This document shows, in pieces, positions 1 through 6,461 of a stretch of 13,595 bases of DNA (its first letter is position 1; each line of letters begins with the position of its first letter). The notes beneath the pieces were generated by a model, which saw only the letters and a program-made list of their open reading frames with translations, ran no database searches and had not been told where the DNA came from. This DNA is from Gammaproteobacteria bacterium (GTDB taxonomy: Bacteria > Pseudomonadota > Gammaproteobacteria > UBA6429 > Thiohalophilaceae). A program made the position numbers and the translations under genes. The DNA lies in NCBI GenBank assembly GCA_029882235.1, contig JAOULB010000017.1, positions 1 through 13,595 on the forward strand, read 5' to 3'.

Positions 1-190
1 CGCACTAGTCATTACCTCGATTGTATTAGTGGTTGGCTTCCTGGTGCTGGCGACGTCAAACTTCAAATTGAACTCGGGAATGGGCACATTGACGGCAATT
101 GTGATCACCCTGGCCCTGGCTGCGGATTTCCTGTTCCTGCCCCCATTGCTGATGAAGCTGGACAAGATAAAGCTAGCCTTAAAAAGCTGA
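1..190 (+). CDS. RND/MMPL-type transporter, C-terminal fragment (5' end outside window)
   Basis: Only the last 62 codons are present, read from base 2 and ending at TGA 188-190. They cover the last two membrane helices of an RND-superfamily transporter and a short basic tail. The stretch DFLFLPPLLMKLD is identical to the end of the complete RND protein at 1344-3689. By hand alignment, 39 of 54 residues match (about 72%), so the two are close paralogues. Base composition differs: this fragment is about 51% GC and uses more GC-ending codons than the matching part of the downstream copy, so the duplication is probably not recent. Inner-membrane proton-driven export of a lipophilic substrate is known for the superfamily; the substrate here is unknown. 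The gene sits just upstream of the tetR promoter, and no terminator hairpin is visible after the stop, so read-through is possible. Confidence 0.9.
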   Translation, partial: ALVITSIVLVVGFLVLATSNFKLNSGMGTLTAIVITLALAADFLFLPPLLMKLDKIKLALKS

Positions 191-230
191 AAGAGCTAAT
201 CCATTGATAATTCTGCATAAATTCGATTAT

Positions 231-259
231 TTGACAGCCTACCTACTAGTAGGTATCGT
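231..259 (+). promoter_or_regulatory. sigma-70-type promoter of the tetR gene
   Basis: A consensus -35 TTGACA (231-236) is followed after exactly 17 bp by TATCGT (254-259), which matches four of six -10 positions. The expected transcription start is near 265-267, essentially on the ATG at 267. This predicts a leaderless or nearly leaderless mRNA, which fits the absence of any Shine-Dalgarno sequence before that ATG. The promoter overlaps the palindromic operator at 240-255. As no other strong promoter is evident before 5731, it may drive all five following genes. Confidence 0.7.
240..255. promoter_or_regulatory. 16-bp perfect palindrome, probable TetR-family operator
   Basis: TACCTACTAGTAGGTA is a perfect inverted repeat with no spacer. 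It fills most of the -35/-10 spacer and covers the first two bases of the -10 element of the tetR promoter. Size, symmetry and position are typical of operators for TetR-family dimers, which commonly repress their own gene. Binding here would block RNA polymerase directly. I found no second copy in the other intergenic gaps, so control of the downstream RND genes would have to act through this site by read-through. Confidence 0.7.
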
Positions 260-266
260 GCGTGCC

Positions 267-845
267 ATGAGTGAGAGAAAACAGCAAATCCTCGAGCATG
301 CCGCGGAATTAGTCGCGACGGTCGGTTTTGACAGTTTCAGTTACAACGATCTGTCCGAACGTCTTGGCATTACCAAGGCCAGTCTACATCACCACTTTCC
401 AAAGAAAGAAGATCTGGGACTTAGCCTGCTTGATCAAATGATTGCCTTCAAGGAACAGATACGAGATGAACTTTTACAGGTAGCTGATACACCGCTACAT
501 CGACTGCTAGCCTATCTGGCCTTTTATCGAGAAATTTGCGCTGACGCAAACTGTTCCCAGATTTGTCCGATTAGCTCATTACAGGCTGAGATCAATGTCA
601 TTCCTGAAAGCATGCGCGACAAACTCAAGATCCTTGATGAAATTGAATCAAGAATGGTCACCGACTTACTCACTGAAGGTCGATCCTCTGGTGAAATGAG
701 CTTTGCGGGCGAACCTGCACATCATGCCATGATGCTGATCTCGGCGATTAAAGGAGCGTTACAGTTTTCACGATCGCATGGGATCGAAGTTGTTGATAAC
801 ACAATTACCCAATTGAAATTTACTTTAGGGCTCAAACCCGATTAA
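267..845 (+). CDS. TetR/AcrR-family transcriptional repressor, possibly NemR-like thiol sensor
   Basis: This is a 192-aa DNA-binding regulator. Residues 5-52 form the TetR-type helix-turn-helix domain, with the recognition part around ITKASLHHHFPKKEDL (35-50). The rest is an all-helical ligand-binding and dimerisation domain. Three cysteines (91, 96, 100) lie close together. From remembered E. coli NemR sequence, the segment with Cys100 followed by LQAE aligns with the NemR segment around its reactive Cys106, whereas the NemR lysine that bonds this cysteine appears to be Gln here. Sensing of electrophiles or oxidants is therefore inference. The ATG at 267 is preferred over a TTG at 204 because the promoter and operator lie between them and family homology starts at the ATG. 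The gene lies 52 bp upstream of a VOC gene and is probably co-transcribed with the export genes it would repress. Confidence 0.9.
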   Translation: MSERKQQILEHAAELVATVGFDSFSYNDLSERLGITKASLHHHFPKKEDLGLSLLDQMIAFKEQIRDELLQVADTPLHRLLAYLAFYREICADANCSQICPISSLQAEINVIPESMRDKLKILDEIESRMVTDLLTEGRSSGEMSFAGEPAHHAMMLISAIKGALQFSRSHGIEVVDNTITQLKFTLGLKPD

Positions 846-897
846 TGCAATTAGAGCCACACTCAGAATTATATAGATTTGTCAGGAGAAAAAAATA

Positions 898-1275
898 ATG
901 GCCGAAGTGTCAATAAGTATAGATGTTTCAGATATGGAAAAAGCTGTTCTATTTTACACGAAGGCATTAGCTTGCTCTGAACTCCGCATAGGTTCAGATA
1001 CAACAAAATTAAGCGCGGATAATGTGAATATTTTTTTATTAAAAAAAGAGCCCGAATCAAACCCACTTATCTCAGGTACATCTGCACGAAATTATGAACG
1101 ACATTGGACCCCCGTCCATTTAGATTTTAATGTCTCCGAAATCGATAAAGCAGTATCCCTGATAGAAGAGTTTGGGGGCATTCACGAAGGTTCTGAATCT
1201 GGTGACTGGGGGACTGCCGCATTCTGTGCAGATCCTTTTGGGAACGGATTTTGTTTATGCCAGATAAATAATTAA
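898..1275 (+). CDS. VOC/glyoxalase-fold protein
   Basis: This 125-aa protein has the size and two-module layout of a single vicinal-oxygen-chelate (glyoxalase/bleomycin-resistance) chain. The first beta-alpha module spans about 3-55 and the second about 70-123, ending in the typical DPFGNGF turn (112-118). Canonical metal ligands are mostly missing: His74 is present, but the usual N-terminal His is Ser and the usual C-terminal Glu is Cys119. A metal-dependent glyoxalase I reaction is therefore doubtful; binding or modifying a small molecule is more likely. AGGAG at 884-888, nine bases before the ATG, is a good ribosome site. The gene is AT-rich (about 41% GC by hand count), including a run of T followed by A near 1030. 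It lies between tetR and the RND pump, suggesting a part in the same detoxification or export response. Confidence 0.85.
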   Translation: MAEVSISIDVSDMEKAVLFYTKALACSELRIGSDTTKLSADNVNIFLLKKEPESNPLISGTSARNYERHWTPVHLDFNVSEIDKAVSLIEEFGGIHEGSESGDWGTAAFCADPFGNGFCLCQINN

Positions 1276-1343
1276 TGTATTACAGAATATTTTGTCCAAC
1301 TAAAACATTATAACAGACCGGAATTAAATATAAGGAGATAACA

Positions 1344-3689
1344 ATGCAAAACTCTTTTGCCAATAAATTTTCCCACCTTGTGCTGCATTACCGTTGGTGG
1401 ATCATTGTCGCTTGCCTTGTAACTGTTTTCATAGCTGCGAGTGGTGGACGTTTTCTCCAGTTTACGAATGACTACCGTGTTTTCTTTTCAGAAGATAACC
1501 CTGAGCTACTGGCCTTCCAGAATATGGAGAAAAGTTACAGTAAAGATGACAACGTACTGATTGTCATCGCGCCAAAAGACAAAAATGTCTTTACCCGTAA
1601 CACGCTCGATATTGTAGAAAAATATACCAAAGCGGCCTGGCAAATCCCATTTTCTATTCGTGTTGATTCTTTAAGTAACTTCCAGCACACCTATGCTAAA
1701 GGTGATGAGATGATCGTGGCTGATCTGGTGAAAAACGCCAGACAACTTAGCAAAAATCAATTAGAACAAATACGTAATATCGCATTAAATGAACCACAGC
1801 TTGTTAAGCGTAATGTTTCTGAGCAAGGACATGTCACCGGGATTAATGTCACCATCCAGCTACCAGGAATTGATCAGGTTGGTGAAGGCCCACTGGTTAC
1901 CAAACACGCCAGGGAGCTTGCAGACAAGATTCGCGCAGAACATCCTGATGTCGATGTTTACCTGACAGGCATGGTGATGCTGAATACAGCATTTGGTGAA
2001 GTCTCCGAAAAGGATATGGCAACGCTGATGCCCATGACCTTTCTGGTTATTTTGATCAGCATCGGTATTTTGCTGCGTGGTTGGACTGGTACCTTTACAG
2101 CGCTATGGGTCATTATGTTTTCAATTATAACGGCCATGGGTCTTGCTGGCTGGTTCGGTGTAATGTTATCCCCACCAGTTGCCTCGGCACCGACCATTAT
2201 TCTCACTCTGGCCGTTGCTAATGCTGTGCATGTGTTAGTTCCGTTTTTCCAGAACATGAAACAAAAGCTAAACAAGCATGATTCAATGGCAGAAAGCCTG
2301 CGCATCAATCTGCAACCTGTATTTCTAACCAGCTTGACTACAGCACTTGGTTTCCTGACCATGAACTTCAGTGACTCCCCTCCATTTCATGACTTAGGTA
2401 ATACTGTAGCCATGGGTGTGATGACCTCATTTATTCTATCGGTCACGTTTTTACCCGCCCTGATGATGGTGCTACCTGTGAAGCAACCCAAACCACAGAG
2501 TGAAGATCACACATACATGCAAAAGCTGGCTGAATTTATTATTCATAACCAGAATAAACTTCTTCTAGGTATGGCGGCGATATTCATTGTACTGGTAGCC
2601 AGTATCCCTAAAAATGAACTTAATGATGAATGGGTCAGTTACTTTGATAAAAGTTTTCAGTTCAGAGTTAATACTGATTTTTCTACCGACAATCTGACTG
2701 GTCTGTACCGTATTGACTATTCTCTCAATGCTAAGGGTCAAGGCGGCATCAGTGAACCAGCTTATCTCGCCAAACTGGATAAATTTACCGACTGGTATGA
2801 GAAACAGCCTGAAGTCGTACATGTTCATACACTCAGCGACACCATCAAACGCCTGAATAAAAATATGCACGGCGATGATCCTGCAAGCTATCGTTTGCCA
2901 GAGAATCGAAATCTTTCTGCGCAATATTTATTACTGTATGAGATGTCGCTACCTTATGGCCTTGATCTAAACAACCAGATCAATGTCAACAAATCGGCCA
3001 CGCGTCTGACCGTAACAACAGAGACCATTTCTGTTAAACAGATACTGGGACTGGAACAACGTGCGCAAAGCTGGTTAGCCAACAATGCACCGGAAATAAA
3101 ATCAGATGGAACGGGTACTTCGATCATGTTTGCCCATATAGGCCAGCGCAATATTAAGAGCATGTTATTAGGCACCAGCCTTGCCCTGATCATTATCTCA
3201 TTTATATTACTGATCGCCTTCAAGTCTGCAAAGATTGGTGCCATTAGTCTGATACCGAACCTGATCCCGGGTGCGATGGGTTTTGGGCTTTGGGGTATAT
3301 TAGTTGGCCAGGTTGGAATGGGCCTGGCGGTTGTGGCTGGACTGACTTTGGGGATTGTGGTTGATGACACCGTGCATTTTCTTAGCAAGTACCTGCGTGG
3401 GCGTCGTGAAAAAGGCCTTAACCCAGAAGATGCTGTACGCTATGCCTTTTCTACTGTCGGCACAGCACTGGTATTTACCTCCATTACCCTGGTCGCCGGT
3501 TTTATGGTACTGGCAATGTCAACATTCAAAATGAATGCGCATATGGGTATGTTAACTTCGATCACAATTATCTTTGCGTTGGTTGCAGACTTTTTATTCC
3601 TGCCACCATTATTAATGAAGCTGGATCGAGAAACAGAGAGCGAAAATGAATCCGATGATGATGCTATTATTGAACCCGCATCAGCATAG
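1344..3689 (+). CDS. RND-superfamily (MMPL/COG1033-type) inner-membrane transporter
   Basis: This 781-aa protein shows the duplicated RND fold. TM1 is at about 18-38, a periplasmic loop spans 40-225, and TM2-6 lie between 228 and 377. TM7 is at about 405-421, a second periplasmic loop spans 425-605, and TM8-12 lie between 606 and 758, followed by an acidic tail. The proton-relay motif in TM10 is VDDTVH (673-678, Asp674 and Asp675). The matching site in TM4 reads VANAVH (291-296) and lacks both acids. The length is shorter than AcrB-type drug pumps (about 1,000-1,050 aa) and in the range of the MMPL/HpnN group, which moves lipids and other lipophilic molecules. AAGGAG at 1332-1337 sets the start. 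The next two genes encode a LolA-like protein and a beta-barrel, supporting inner-to-outer membrane transport. The substrate is unknown. It is a paralogue of the fragment at 1-190. Confidence 0.93.
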   Translation: MQNSFANKFSHLVLHYRWWIIVACLVTVFIAASGGRFLQFTNDYRVFFSEDNPELLAFQNMEKSYSKDDNVLIVIAPKDKNVFTRNTLDIVEKYTKAAWQIPFSIRVDSLSNFQHTYAKGDEMIVADLVKNARQLSKNQLEQIRNIALNEPQLVKRNVSEQGHVTGINVTIQLPGIDQVGEGPLVTKHARELADKIRAEHPDVDVYLTGMVMLNTAFGEVSEKDMATLMPMTFLVILISIGILLRGWTGTFTALWVIMFSIITAMGLAGWFGVMLSPPVASAPTIILTLAVANAVHVLVPFFQNMKQKLNKHDSMAESLRINLQPVFLTSLTTALGFLTMNFSDSPPFHDLGNTVAMGVMTSFILSVTFLPALMMVLPVKQPKPQSEDHTYMQKLAEFIIHNQNKLLLGMAAIFIVLVASIPKNELNDEWVSYFDKSFQFRVNTDFSTDNLTGLYRIDYSLNAKGQGGISEPAYLAKLDKFTDWYEKQPEVVHVHTLSDTIKRLNKNMHGDDPASYRLPENRNLSAQYLLLYEMSLPYGLDLNNQINVNKSATRLTVTTETISVKQILGLEQRAQSWLANNAPEIKSDGTGTSIMFAHIGQRNIKSMLLGTSLALIIISFILLIAFKSAKIGAISLIPNLIPGAMGFGLWGILVGQVGMGLAVVAGLTLGIVVDDTVHFLSKYLRGRREKGLNPEDAVRYAFSTVGTALVFTSITLVAGFMVLAMSTFKMNAHMGMLTSITIIFALVADFLFLPPLLMKLDRETESENESDDDAIIEPASA

Positions 3690-3712
3690 ACTAAGCTATT
3701 ATTGAAAATAAA

Positions 3713-3718
3713 AAAGGA
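3713..3718 (+). promoter_or_regulatory. ribosome binding site that selects the ATG at 3727
   Basis: AAAGGA overlaps the first possible ATG (3718), so it cannot serve that codon. It lies eight bases before the second in-frame ATG at 3727, the usual distance. The shorter start also puts MTKR directly ahead of the signal-peptide core. Confidence 0.7.
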
Positions 3719-3726
3719 TGACTATA

Positions 3727-4509
3727 ATGACAAAACGAATTTTTATTCTGCTGCTCAGCACACTCATATGGAACACCGCACTGGCACAAACGCCAGAGGA
3801 AAAAGGTTTGGCGATCGCTGTTGAAGCGGATAAGCGCGATACTGGCTGGAAAGACAGTTCCTCTGAAATGTTTATGACCCTGCGTAATTCACAGGGCCAG
3901 GAGAGTAAACGTCGTATGCGCACCAAAGCCCTTGAGGTTATTGGTGATGGTGATAAGTCACTAACAATCTTTGATCAACCTCGCGATGTTAAGGGCACGG
4001 CGTTTTTAAGCTTTACCCACTCCAAAAAACCTGATGACCAATGGCTCTACCTGCCTGCATTAAAACGTGTAAAACGTATTTCATCGGCAAACAAATCTGG
4101 TCCGTTTATGGGTAGTGAGTTTGCCTATGAAGACATCTCTTCACAGGAAGTTGATAAGTACACCTATAAATACCTGCGTGATGAAAAACTGGAGGGTAAG
4201 GACTGTTTTGTCATTGAACGTAAACCGACTTATGAGTACTCTGGTTATACACGCATGGTGTCATGGGTGGATAAAAACATGTATCAGGCAAGAAAAGTGG
4301 AATTTTATGACCGTAAAAACTCATTAATCAAAACCCTGAGTATGAGCAAGTTCAAACAATACAAAGGTAAATTCTGGCGTGCGCTGCAAATGGACATGAT
4401 GAATCATCAGACTAAAAAAAGTACCACGTTGGAATGGAAAGACTATAAGTTTCAGTCTGGCCTGAAGAGTCGTGACTTTGATAAGAATGCCCTGAAGAGA
4501 CTCCGCTAA
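3727..4509 (+). CDS. LolA-like periplasmic outer-membrane lipoprotein-sorting protein (PF17131 type)
   Basis: This 260-aa secreted protein has a signal peptide at residues 1-20, with positive MTKR, a hydrophobic core and an ALA|Q cleavage site. The mature part is the LolA-like beta-half-barrel recognised by QWLYLPALKRVKRI (105-118), SGPFMGSEFAYED (124-136) and the VSWVDK...YQARKVEFYD region (178-195). Relatives are annotated as outer-membrane lipoprotein-sorting proteins and commonly lie beside MMPL/RND genes. LolA itself carries lipoproteins through a hydrophobic cavity, so here the protein probably accepts a lipophilic substrate from the RND pump 37 bp upstream and passes it towards the outer membrane. 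It is not the housekeeping LolA, which is normally encoded near lolB, ftsK or lpxK and has a different sequence. It is probably co-transcribed with the beta-barrel gene that follows. Confidence 0.92.
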   Translation: MTKRIFILLLSTLIWNTALAQTPEEKGLAIAVEADKRDTGWKDSSSEMFMTLRNSQGQESKRRMRTKALEVIGDGDKSLTIFDQPRDVKGTAFLSFTHSKKPDDQWLYLPALKRVKRISSANKSGPFMGSEFAYEDISSQEVDKYTYKYLRDEKLEGKDCFVIERKPTYEYSGYTRMVSWVDKNMYQARKVEFYDRKNSLIKTLSMSKFKQYKGKFWRALQMDMMNHQTKKSTTLEWKDYKFQSGLKSRDFDKNALKRLR

Positions 4510-4543
4510 AACGACTTCGTTAGAAAACGTCTACGTTATTAAT

Positions 4544-5731
4544 ATGTTTTATAAAAAGTCATTTATATTCCTGTTACTGATCACACCGCTGCAATTTAGC
4601 TGGGCGGAGTGGTCAGGTTCAGTATCGCTGGAGTATCGTCACTTTACTGAAGAACCACTTTATCCCAATCAACACGATGGCGCTAACAGCAGCATTGCCT
4701 TTCAACCGGAATACAATCACTCCTGGAATAATGGTCGTCAGCTGTTCAGCTTTATTCCTTATGTGCGTGAAGATGAAAACGATGAGGAACGCAGTCAGGC
4801 CGATATCCGTGAACTCAGCTGGCTGACCGCCAGTGAGAACTGGGAATTACGTCTGGGTATTCGTAAAGTGTTCTGGGGTGTGACGGAATCACAACATCTG
4901 GTTGATATTATTAATCAAAGTGATCTTGCTGCAAATATCGATGGTGAAGACAAGTTTGGTCAACCCATGATCAACCTCGCCTTGATTGGTGACTATGGCA
5001 CGCTGGATCTGTTTGTGCTGCCCTATTTTCGTGAGCGTTCTTTCCCTGGTGAAGAAGGTCGTTTGCGTGGCCTATACCCTGATGTTACTCGGGATGCGAT
5101 TTATCAGTCTGATGATGAAGAAAAACATATCGACTATGCTGCCCGCTGGTCTAAGAGCATTGACGTCTGGGACATTGGCCTGAGTTATTTCAATGGCACG
5201 AGTCGCGATCCAATTATTAACCCATTAATGGATGGACCACCAATCTTTGTTCCTTATTACGCCTTAATCCAACAGCTTGGCCTCGACCTTCAAGCAACAG
5301 TCGATAGCTGGTTGTGGAAACTTGAATACATTAATCGTGATAGTGACTTTGAATCATATAATGCCGCCACTCTTGGCCTTGAATACACCTGGTTCGGCAA
5401 TGCCGAGTCGCCCTCTGATTTAGGTCTGGTACTGGAATATCTATACGATGATCGTGGCGACTCAGCCGCAACACCGTTTGAAAATGATATTTTCCTCGGC
5501 CTGCGTGTCGCTCTCAACGATACCCAAAGCACCGATGCCCTGATTGGCTTCATCAAGGATCTGGACAAAGATACGACTATATATAGTATAGAGGCCAGTC
5601 GACGTGTGGGTGAGAGCTGGAAGCTCAGTCTGGAAGCTCGGATTTATGAGTCCAATGATGCTACCGATGCTAATCTCTACGCCATCCGCGATGATGATTA
5701 TGTGCAAATGGAATTGTCCTATTACTTCTAA
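4544..5731 (+). CDS. outer-membrane beta-barrel protein of the RND/LolA-like module
   Basis: This 395-aa protein has a signal peptide at 1-21, ending SWA before EW. The remainder alternates polar and aromatic residues in many short strands with acidic loops, and ends in a strand with terminal Phe (MELSYYF), the usual signal for outer-membrane barrel assembly. The segment RKVFWGVTESQHLVDIINQSD resembles a motif of DUF1302-like barrels that I recall from other RND/LolA-like loci, but I do not claim family membership. It lies 34 bp after the LolA-like gene and is the obvious outer-membrane partner of that protein and the RND pump. Whether it is a pore, a lipid acceptor or a structural component cannot be told. 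No clear Shine-Dalgarno sequence precedes the ATG, so translation may be coupled to the upstream gene. Confidence 0.85.
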   Translation: MFYKKSFIFLLLITPLQFSWAEWSGSVSLEYRHFTEEPLYPNQHDGANSSIAFQPEYNHSWNNGRQLFSFIPYVREDENDEERSQADIRELSWLTASENWELRLGIRKVFWGVTESQHLVDIINQSDLAANIDGEDKFGQPMINLALIGDYGTLDLFVLPYFRERSFPGEEGRLRGLYPDVTRDAIYQSDDEEKHIDYAARWSKSIDVWDIGLSYFNGTSRDPIINPLMDGPPIFVPYYALIQQLGLDLQATVDSWLWKLEYINRDSDFESYNAATLGLEYTWFGNAESPSDLGLVLEYLYDDRGDSAATPFENDIFLGLRVALNDTQSTDALIGFIKDLDKDTTIYSIEASRRVGESWKLSLEARIYESNDATDANLYAIRDDDYVQMELSYYF

Positions 5732-5812
5732 GAAGCGACTATAGCCTTTCCCTCACTAATATTAATTGGTTATCTCAGTCCCTCATGCTGATCTTTCTGC
5801 AATAATATCCTG

Positions 5813-5818
5813 TAGAAT
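5813..5818 (+). promoter_or_regulatory. possible -10 element for the 193-aa gene
   Basis: TAGAAT matches five of six -10 consensus bases, but no good -35 lies 16-18 bp upstream. Transcription would start near 5825, giving a leader of about 54 nt that contains the UUCG hairpin at 5838-5851. The rest of the 147-bp gap shows no rho-independent terminator for the export operon. Confidence 0.3.
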
Positions 5819-5837
5819 AAGGCGTTTCGCACAGACA

Positions 5838-5851
5838 CTAACTTCGGTTAG
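5838..5851 (+). other. UUCG-tetraloop hairpin in the leader of the 193-aa gene
   Basis: CTAAC, TTCG, GTTAG forms a five-base-pair stem closed by the especially stable C(UUCG)G tetraloop. No T-run follows, so it is not a rho-independent terminator. It ends 27 bases before the TTG start and 16 bases before the Shine-Dalgarno sequence. It may stabilise the 5' end of the message or be chance. Confidence 0.45.
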
Positions 5852-5867
5852 CGAGAATCATTCCAGC

Positions 5868-5874
5868 AGGGGAG
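5868..5874 (+). promoter_or_regulatory. strong ribosome binding site supporting the TTG start at 5879
   Basis: AGGGGAG lies four bases before TTG 5879. The next in-frame start, ATG at 5915, has no comparable site. This is the main evidence for the unusual start codon of the 193-aa protein. Confidence 0.6.
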
Positions 5875-5878
5875 TAAA

Positions 5879-6460
5879 TTGAGTCACGGTTTAAACAGGG
5901 CTTTTCGGGCCAAGATGCGCGGAGAAAAATTTCTGCGTTCGACTGTCCAGGGAGGGGTCGATCCAATTGATTTTCTTAGAAATAATCTATTTGAAGCCTC
6001 TCCTCATATCAGTCTGATTGGAAAATCAGCCGGTCGCTATCGCTTTAATTTTGTCAAAAATGGCGATGCGATCTCGATCCGCCTGTCTGCAAATGACCGC
6101 AGCCGCAGCTCAAACACCTTCCGTGCACTGTGGTGTCCCTATGTGCCGACAGCCAGCTCGAAGATTATTCTCTCTGATCAGGCCAATTATCTGTTTACAC
6201 CGGCAATTACCGGCGGGCTTATCGAAATCAATGGCGAGCAATTCACCCATCATGGTGAAGTCATCAAAACAGGCATTGCACCACGCCTGCATCATCTCGT
6301 TCGTGGTGGCATGCTGGGCCATAGAAAATGGGACAAAGGCGTGTATTCAACTTCGGTCGTCTTTGGCGTGCGCAAAGATAATGGCTGGGACTTCTATCAA
6401 CAGAGCTTTAATCGTGGTTCTGCCATACCGCTACCAAAGGGGCAGGTCACGCAGATCTAA
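5879..6460 (+). CDS. hypothetical protein, family not recognised
   Basis: This 193-aa protein has no signal peptide or membrane segment and is probably cytoplasmic. It has a basic N-terminus (1-20) and a central mixed region rich in Arg and Ser (68-82). A segment FTPAITGG (106-113) is followed by a beta-like stretch and HHG (124-126). The C-terminus contains VVFGVRKDNGWDFYQQSF (160-177). The arrangement of a TG-containing turn, a strand and a conserved-looking His recalls papain-like deamidase domains of the CNF/CheD type, where a Cys would stand near residue 113. Here that residue is Gly and the only Cys is at 86, so such an activity is speculative. The start is TTG, chosen on a strong Shine-Dalgarno match. 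The gene converges on the hydantoinase-type gene with a single base between their stop codons. Reading-frame integrity over 193 codons supports a real gene. Confidence 0.7.
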   Translation: MSHGLNRAFRAKMRGEKFLRSTVQGGVDPIDFLRNNLFEASPHISLIGKSAGRYRFNFVKNGDAISIRLSANDRSRSSNTFRALWCPYVPTASSKIILSDQANYLFTPAITGGLIEINGEQFTHHGEVIKTGIAPRLHHLVRGGMLGHRKWDKGVYSTSVVFGVRKDNGWDFYQQSFNRGSAIPLPKGQVTQI

Positions 6461-6461
6461 G

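Noticed and set aside
204..266. TTG at 204 as a longer start for the TetR protein
   Set aside because: The -35, operator and -10 all lie downstream of it, there is no ribosome site, and the extra residues do not resemble the family N-terminus.
845..897. TATAGA/TTATAT near 870 as a separate promoter for the VOC gene
   Set aside because: The nearest -35-like sequence (TTAGAG) gives a spacer of only 12-15 bp and a poor match; read-through from the tetR promoter is simpler.
1276..1343. TATAAC (1309-1314) as an internal promoter for the RND gene
   Set aside because: The -10-like hexamer is good, but nothing resembling a -35 is found 16-18 bp upstream in this AT-rich gap.
2954..3388. 144-codon antisense frame inside the RND gene, and similar antisense frames at 1958-2362 and 2565-2924
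   Set aside because: They lie opposite an intact, well-recognised membrane protein and show no family features or ribosome sites of their own.
4510..4537. Two tandem mini-palindromes (AACGACTTCGTT and AACGTCTACGTT) between the LolA-like and barrel genes
   Set aside because: Each allows only a four-base stem with a four-base loop and no T-run. They are too weak to call a terminator or attenuator without comparative data.
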